A DNA stretch of 64,000 nucleotides. Source: Bacteroides mediterraneensis. GTDB lineage: Bacteria > Bacteroidota > Bacteroidia > Bacteroidales > Bacteroidaceae. Under the pieces are notes generated by a model. The model was not told the DNA's origin. It saw only the letters and a program-made list of their open reading frames with translations, and did no database searches. The stretch lies in NCBI RefSeq assembly GCF_025993685.1, contig NZ_DAJPEN010000001.1, positions 3,596,001 to 3,660,000 of the forward strand, in the 5' to 3' direction. The position numbers were made by a program, and so were the translations under genes. This document shows, piece by piece, positions 59,106-64,000 of the stretch (within the stretch, counting starts at the first letter, position 1; each line of letters opens with the position of its first letter).

Positions 59106-60180
59106 ATTCTATGTTTTCTTCTGGCGCATACTCCTGCAAGGTCAGCTCTCCACGCAGCACACCTAAGGCATTCATGGCCAACGCTCCCATCTCGTCCTCA
59201 CCGGGAATCACCACGATGGGTGCCAGCCCTTCCAACCACTCTCTCAGCCCACGAATACAATAGTCATTGAAAGCAATACCTCCTGTCAGAATCACGGCGT
59301 CGGTCTGTCCGTGCAGGGCAATGTGCATGGCTCCAACTTGCTTGGCCACCGTGTAGAGCATGGCATCGAGCACCAGTTTGTGCTTTTCGGCCCCGGCATG
59401 GGCCCAACGGATAATACTCTGCACATCAGTAGTACCCAAATGTGCCACCAGTCCCCCCCGACCGTTAATCATCTTCCGGATTTCCGCGTATGTATATTTC
59501 CCGCTGAAACACAAATCAACCAACTGTCGGGCCGGCAACGTTCCCGCCCGTTCCGGACTGAAAGGCCCTTCTCCATTCAAGGCATTATTCACATCGACTA
59601 CCTTCCCATAATGATGGGCGCTGACTGAGATGCCTCCCCCCAGGTGGGCCACAATCAGGTTCAGTTCTTCATACTTCCGTCCGATACGGGCCGCATAACG
59701 TCGGGATACAGCCCGACTGTTCAAGGCATGGAAAATGGAGATACGGGGAAGTTCCGGAAGACCGGATATACGGGCCAAATCACGCAACTCGTCTGTCACT
59801 ACCGGATCGGCCAGATAAGACGGACAACCGGCACAATGCGCTATCTCGTCGGCAATCCATGCCGCCAGGTTCGACGCATGTTCCATACTGGCATGCCACA
59901 AGTCATGCTTGATACGCTCATTGATTTGATACACTCCTCCAGGGGTCGGTTTCAACAAGCCACCGCGTGCAATCACGGCGTCAAAAGCAAGCGGAATGCC
60001 CGCCTTCTCCAGCGTATCGTGCACATGCGCACGACGATACTCATACTGCTCGTTGATATGATGAAAGTCCGCCAGTTCCTTGGACGGATGCGCGATACTT
60101 TCACGCCACACGGGATTCTCATTCTCATAGACTGCCAGCTTCGTGGAAGTGGAGCCCGGGTTAATGACAAGTATTTTCAT
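59104..60180 (-). CDS. buk: butyrate kinase-type acyl kinase
   Basis: 358 residues from the ATG at 60180 (MKILVINPGSTSTKLAV), where the family starts; the longer frame upstream overlaps ptb. ASKHA-fold signatures include INPGSTSTK, VARGG-like VIARGGLL and VAHLGGGISVSAHHYG, with TGGIAFND near the end. It transfers phosphate between butyryl-phosphate or a branched-chain acyl-phosphate and ADP to give ATP. It follows ptb by 11 bases on one transcript. Branched substrates (isobutyrate, isovalerate) are as likely as butyrate in this group. Confidence 0.92.
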   Translation of the reverse strand: MKILVINPGSTSTKLAVYENENPVWRESIAHPSKELADFHHINEQYEYRRAHVHDTLEKAGIPLAFDAVIARGGLLKPTPGGVYQINERIKHDLWHASMEHASNLAAWIADEIAHCAGCPSYLADPVVTDELRDLARISGLPELPRISIFHALNSRAVSRRYAARIGRKYEELNLIVAHLGGGISVSAHHYGKVVDVNNALNGEGPFSPERAGTLPARQLVDLCFSGKYTYAEIRKMINGRGGLVAHLGTTDVQSIIRWAHAGAEKHKLVLDAMLYTVAKQVGAMHIALHGQTDAVILTGGIAFNDYCIRGLREWLEGLAPIVVIPGEDEMGALAMNALGVLRGELTLQEYAPEENIE

Positions 60181-60191
60181 AAGGTCAGGTC

Positions 60192-61112
60192 TTATTCTTT
60201 TCGTGTCCCTGCCAGGCAAGCCAGTACCAGGCTGTAGTATTTGGAGTTACCGGAATCACTCCGTGAAGGCACCACTACCGGTGCAAGAGTTCCGGTGAGC
60301 ATGCCTGCCATGTTCGCGTCACCAAACAGGGACAAGGTTTTGTAAAACGTATTGCCCGATTCGATATTGGGGAAAATCAGGATATCCGCATTGCCGACTA
60401 CAGGAGAAGAAAGGCCCTTTATCTCCCCGCTGTGTTTGTCGCAGGCGGTTTTGGCATCCATCGGTCCGTCGATAAAGACGTGACCGAAACGTCCCTCCTG
60501 CGCTTCTTTCCTGAGCTCCACATAACTCAAGGTATGGGGAAACTTCTCGTTGACTTTTTCTGTACAGTGAACAAGTGCCACCCGAGGTTCTTCACAGCCC
60601 AGCTTACGGCACAAATCTAAATCGTAAGTAATCATTGCCCGGAACTGTTCCAAAGTAGGCCGTGGAATCACTGCCGCATCCGAGAAAAACAGCAGCTTGT
60701 GATACAAGGGAACCTGTGCTACCGTGACATGGCTCAACACACCTCCTTCGGGCAACAGCCCCTCACCTTTCTTCAATACCGCCCGCAGCAAGTTATCGGT
60801 GTTGATGAGTCCTTTCATCAACACTTCCGCTTCTCCCGTACGTACCAGTTGCACGGCCAATGCCGCCGCTTCATCAGGAGTACCCGCTTCGTAAATATGC
60901 ACAAAATCAGGAGAAGCCGACCGCAAATCGAGTGCTTCTTTCAAATGGGCAGAATCCGTCACCAAGAGGTATTCGGCAATTTCCTCCCTCAGGCTACGGA
61001 TAATCACATACTCCGTGTGCGGGTCGTTCGGGCAGACCACCGCCACTTTCCGCCTTATGTCGCGCGAACGCAGACAGTTCACCATCTGAGAAAGGGTTCG
61101 AATCAATTCCAT
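60192..61112 (-). CDS. ptb: phosphate butyryltransferase-type enzyme
   Basis: 306 residues, the Ptb length and shorter than full Pta. The phosphotransacetylase fold is shown by AVVCPNDPHTEYVI, EVLMKGLINTDNLLRAVL and FSDAAVIPRPTLEQ, plus the C-terminal GNADILIFPNIESGN. It exchanges CoA for phosphate on short acyl groups, and with Buk conserves energy from acyl-CoA. It is the first gene of the ptb-buk transcript and diverges from the amidotransferase-dipeptidase gene. Confidence 0.9.
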   Translation of the reverse strand: MELIRTLSQMVNCLRSRDIRRKVAVVCPNDPHTEYVIIRSLREEIAEYLLVTDSAHLKEALDLRSASPDFVHIYEAGTPDEAAALAVQLVRTGEAEVLMKGLINTDNLLRAVLKKGEGLLPEGGVLSHVTVAQVPLYHKLLFFSDAAVIPRPTLEQFRAMITYDLDLCRKLGCEEPRVALVHCTEKVNEKFPHTLSYVELRKEAQEGRFGHVFIDGPMDAKTACDKHSGEIKGLSSPVVGNADILIFPNIESGNTFYKTLSLFGDANMAGMLTGTLAPVVVPSRSDSGNSKYYSLVLACLAGTRKE

Positions 61113-61267
61113 ATCATTAGATTTTAAACAAATATGAGAAAATAATTTGAATAACTATCTATCCGAGATGCTAATTAATGCTATACGCTCTGGAAGAGAG
61201 ACATAGACAAAAAAACAAATTAACGACTTTATCCACATTATTGTGCCATAAATTCACAAGTTCTCTC

Positions 61268-61275
61268 TATATTTG
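61268..61275 (+). promoter_or_regulatory. -7 promoter element
   Basis: TATATTTG matches TAnnTTTG, 27 bases before the ATG of the C26-M19 fusion gene. Confidence 0.5.
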
Positions 61276-61302
61276 CCTAACTTGCTAAAAAAGAACACAC
61301 GC

Positions 61303-63072
61303 ATGAAAACAAATTTTTCTTTCGATATTCAAGCCCTTGATGAGGAGATTCACAGCCGTTTTCCCAACCACAAGGAAGCTCCACTCATCGGACTCACGGG
61401 AAACTTCAGTGACGGCAATCTGACTTTGGCACCGGGATATTACCAGTCTGTCATTCAGGCAGGAGGTGTGCCAGTGGTAATTCCTCCTTACGAGGATGCC
61501 AACTTACTAATCAACACACTGGACCACTTGGACGGACTGCTGCTTACAGGCGGAGGTGACTTGAATCCGCTTTTCTTGCACGAAGATCCGATTCGGGAAC
61601 TCCACAGCATTAACCCTCACCGCGACCGGCAGGAACTGTTGCTGACGCGCCTGGCTGCCCATCGGCAGATTCCGATATTGGGTATCTGCCGCGGTATCCA
61701 AGTACTCAACGCCGCTTTGGGCGGTACACTCTATCAGGACATTTATGCACAGAAAGAAACGCCGTCTATCAAACACAGTCAAGACCTGGAACGGAGTTTC
61801 CCGTCACACCGGGTGGAACTGGCAGAGGGTAGCCTACTGGCCCGTATCCTAAACGCCAAGGAAATAGCTATCAATTCTTTCCATCACCAGGCGGTAAAAG
61901 AGCCAGCACCCGGTTTTCGGGTATCCGCTACGGCTCCCGACGGGGTGATAGAAGCCATCGAAAGCACGGAATATAAATCCATGCTGGGCGTACAGTGGCA
62001 TCCGGAATGTTTCATCCTGAATCAAGACAAATGCATGATGCCGCTTTTCGGATGGCTCGTCCGCGAAGCCCGTTCGTTCCGGAAAGCCAAGGAGCTGCAC
62101 CAGCGTCTGCTGATTCTGGATACCCATTGCGACACACCGATGTTTTTCGACCAGCACATCCGCTTTAATACACGCGACCCCAAAATCAAGGTCGACCTGC
62201 ACAAGATGACGGAAGGACGGCAGGATGCCACCATCATGGTAGCTTATCTGGAACAAAAGGAACGGACGGACGAAGCCTTGCTGGCAGCTACCGCCAAAGC
62301 CGACCGTCTGCTGAATGAAATTGAGGAAATGGTGGCCAGGAACTGTACCGCAGTAGACATCGCGTATACGCCCGATGACTTATACCGTCTGAAACGGGAA
62401 GGAAAGAAGGCCATCATGCTGGGGATTGAAAACGGATATGCCATCGGGAAAGACCTCAGCCGGGTAGAACATTTCCGCAAACGGGGAGTGGTATACATGA
62501 CGCTCTGCCACAACGGGAACAACGATATCTGTGGTTCAGCCCGCCGCAACGAAGAAAACTTGGGAGTCACTCCTTTCGGCGAACAGGTGATTCGAGAGAT
62601 GAACCGCCTGGGCATGATGGTGGACTTGTCGCACAGTGGCGAACGAACCTTCTATGACACACTTGACATCAGCAGCCAGCCGGTAGTCTGCTCACATTCT
62701 TCCAGCCGTGCGCTCTGCGACCATCCGCGCAACCTGACCGATGACCAGCTCCGTGCCATTGCCCGGAAGGGGGGTGTGGTACAAGTCTGTCTGTACAGCG
62801 GATTCCTCCGCACTGACCGCCCGGCACATATCCTGGATGCCGTTGAGCACCTGAACCACATGGTGAACGTAATGGGCATCGAGCATGTGGGCATCGGCAG
62901 TGACTTCGACGGCGACGGGGGCATCATCGGGTGCAACGACTCTTCAGAGATGATCAACTTCACCCGCCAGCTGCTGCACGAACGTTATAGTGAAGAAGAC
63001 ATCTGCCGCATCTGGGGCGGCAACTTTCTGCGGGTCATGCAGCAAGTACAGGAGAACGGCTCCTACAAATAA
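61303..63072 (+). CDS. fusion of C26 amidotransferase and M19 dipeptidase domains
   Basis: 589 residues from the ATG at 61303. Residues about 18-255 form a class I glutamine amidotransferase-like C26 domain: nucleophile elbow GICRGIQVLN, and QWHPECF with the catalytic His and Glu, as in gamma-glutamyl-GABA hydrolase. Residues about 270-585 form an M19 membrane-dipeptidase domain: HCD in LDTHCDTP, the bridging Glu in IENGYAIG, CHNGNNDICGS, DLSHSG and GSDFDGD. No signal peptide or lipid anchor is seen, so it is cytoplasmic. It could release a gamma-glutamyl group and cleave the remaining dipeptide, as in glutathione or gamma-glutamyl peptide use. Substrate inferred. Confidence 0.88.
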   Translation: MKTNFSFDIQALDEEIHSRFPNHKEAPLIGLTGNFSDGNLTLAPGYYQSVIQAGGVPVVIPPYEDANLLINTLDHLDGLLLTGGGDLNPLFLHEDPIRELHSINPHRDRQELLLTRLAAHRQIPILGICRGIQVLNAALGGTLYQDIYAQKETPSIKHSQDLERSFPSHRVELAEGSLLARILNAKEIAINSFHHQAVKEPAPGFRVSATAPDGVIEAIESTEYKSMLGVQWHPECFILNQDKCMMPLFGWLVREARSFRKAKELHQRLLILDTHCDTPMFFDQHIRFNTRDPKIKVDLHKMTEGRQDATIMVAYLEQKERTDEALLAATAKADRLLNEIEEMVARNCTAVDIAYTPDDLYRLKREGKKAIMLGIENGYAIGKDLSRVEHFRKRGVVYMTLCHNGNNDICGSARRNEENLGVTPFGEQVIREMNRLGMMVDLSHSGERTFYDTLDISSQPVVCSHSSSRALCDHPRNLTDDQLRAIARKGGVVQVCLYSGFLRTDRPAHILDAVEHLNHMVNVMGIEHVGIGSDFDGDGGIIGCNDSSEMINFTRQLLHERYSEEDICRIWGGNFLRVMQQVQENGSYK

Positions 63073-63118
63073 AGTTTAAAACGTATTTACGGCTGCAAGG
63101 GGTCTGCGAAAATAAGTT

Positions 63119-63126
63119 TACCTTTG
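63119..63126 (+). promoter_or_regulatory. -7 promoter element of the M28 peptidase gene
   Basis: TACCTTTG matches TAnnTTTG, 24 bases before the ATG at 63151; an AAAGGA ribosome-binding site stands between. Confidence 0.55.
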
Positions 63127-63150
63127 CAGCGCAAACTAAATGAAAGGATT

Positions 63151-64000
63151 ATGATTTCAATAAAAAATCTGCTGATTGTAAGTGCTTTGATAACAGGAGG
63201 AACTTTCATTTCCTGTGGAAGCAGTTCGAAAAACAGTCAGCAAACTGAAGAAACGGAAGCCACAATTGTGCAGGCCCCGGCTTTCAATGCCGACAGTGCA
63301 TACGCGTATGTAGCCGCACAGGTAGCCTTCGGACCTCGCGTACCCAATACGGAGGCGCATCGTAAATGCGGAGATTACCTGGCCGCCCAATTGAAGAAAT
63401 TCGGGGCCACCGTTTATAATCAGCAAGCAGACCTGATTGCTTACGATGGCACAATCCTGAAATCACGCAATATCATCGGAGCCTATCAGCCGGAAAACAA
63501 GAAACGGGTGATGCTCTGTGCGCACTGGGACTGCCGTCCGTACGCCGACCAGGATGAAGAAGCCAACCACCGGAAGGCAATTGACGGAGCAAACGACGGT
63601 GCCAGCGGAGTGGGCGTCTTGCTTGAAATTGCTCGACAGATTCAACAGCAGGCTCCGCAAGTAGGCATCGACCTCGTATTCTTCGATGCGGAAGATTACG
63701 GCACGCCAGAATTCTACAAAGAAACATACAAACCGGACACTTGGTGTCTGGGCTCCCAATACTGGGGACGTATCCCTCACGTGCCTGATTACAAGGCGCG
63801 CTTCGGCATCCTGTTGGACATGGTAGGCGGAAAGAATGCCACATTCTACTATGAAGACTATTCCAAGCGGACGGCCAATAATGCCATGAAGAAAATCTGG
63901 AAGATGGCCGATCATTTAGGCTATGGCAACTACTTCATCAAGGAAGAGGGAGGCCAAATCACCGACGACCATCTCTATGTGCACCAGTACCGCCAGATTC
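63151..64000 (+). CDS. M28-family lipoprotein peptidase or glutaminyl cyclase (3' end outside window)
   Basis: 283 codons are present and the frame runs off the end. The signal peptide ends in the lipobox FISC, then a short Ser/Glu linker. The M28 metal ligands are visible in order: LCAHWDCRP (His, Asp context), DGANDGASGVGVLLE (bridging Asp), FFDAEDYG (Glu/Asp) and DDH near the end. The family comprises zinc aminopeptidases and glutaminyl-peptide cyclotransferases; in Bacteroidetes lipoproteins of this length are commonly the latter, and the cysteines and WCLGSQYW fit it, but both are possible. It acts outside the cytoplasm. Confidence 0.87.
   Translation, partial: MISIKNLLIVSALITGGTFISCGSSSKNSQQTEETEATIVQAPAFNADSAYAYVAAQVAFGPRVPNTEAHRKCGDYLAAQLKKFGATVYNQQADLIAYDGTILKSRNIIGAYQPENKKRVMLCAHWDCRPYADQDEEANHRKAIDGANDGASGVGVLLEIARQIQQQAPQVGIDLVFFDAEDYGTPEFYKETYKPDTWCLGSQYWGRIPHVPDYKARFGILLDMVGGKNATFYYEDYSKRTANNAMKKIWKMADHLGYGNYFIKEEGGQITDDHLYVHQYRQI

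Overview
The window is bacterial chromosome from the Bacteroidales, most likely Bacteroides or Phocaeicola. The evidence is a SusC/SusD pair, several TonB-linked outer-membrane barrels, a GLPGLI-family gene, the sulfatase maturase ChuR, many signal-peptide lipoproteins, and repeated use of the Bacteroidetes -7 promoter element TAnnTTTG in front of genes. No replication origin, insertion sequence, integrase or CRISPR array was seen.

Layout. 1-14.8 kb is mostly housekeeping: the end of a gamma-carbonic anhydrase gene, a threonine-aldolase-like gene, a two-component system facing an outer-membrane receptor, a small porin, an oxidoreductase, priA, a PHP phosphatase, a low-molecular-weight phosphatase, chuR, thioredoxin, a small membrane protein and oxyR. 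14.8-22.2 kb is a minus-strand vitamin B12 capture operon led by a cobalamin riboswitch: a BtuB-like receptor, a BtuG-like propeller lipoprotein, an unassigned lipoprotein and two more propeller lipoproteins. 22.2-25.8 kb is an arsenic-resistance operon (arsR, ArsF-like, ArsG-like, thioredoxin-like, permease, arsC) with two matching candidate ArsR operators and a 22-bp tandem repeat inside it. 26.0-30.3 kb holds four unrecognised, A+T-rich genes that all encode exported proteins; this is the best candidate for an undescribed system. 30.3-32.1 kb is a small heat-shock protein and a DnaJ-family gene behind a sigma-54-type promoter. 32.2-34.2 kb is a scar made of a truncated mcrB-like gene and a broken rhuM/Fic gene. 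34.2-39.9 kb is a second two-component system facing a GLPGLI gene and a receptor gene. 40-46 kb has tRNA-Leu and tRNA-Gly, argH, a SRPBCC protein, pyrE, comF-like, recX, prmC and ribD. 46-52.3 kb is a NUDIX - 1005-residue TPR - barrel operon, then an Lrp/AsnC regulator and a DUF4491 gene. 52.3-53.0 kb is A+T-rich non-coding DNA with a second 22-bp repeat array. 53.1-59 kb is a SusC/SusD/lipoprotein operon with no glycan enzymes. 59.1-64 kb has buk-ptb, a fused C26 amidotransferase/M19 dipeptidase gene and the first part of an M28 peptidase gene.

Together the genes describe a gut anaerobe that invests heavily in outer-membrane uptake (B12, an unknown SusCD ligand, two regulated receptors), has arsenic and oxidant defences, and ferments acyl-CoA through Ptb/Buk. 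Functions are read from motifs and gene order; no database search was possible.
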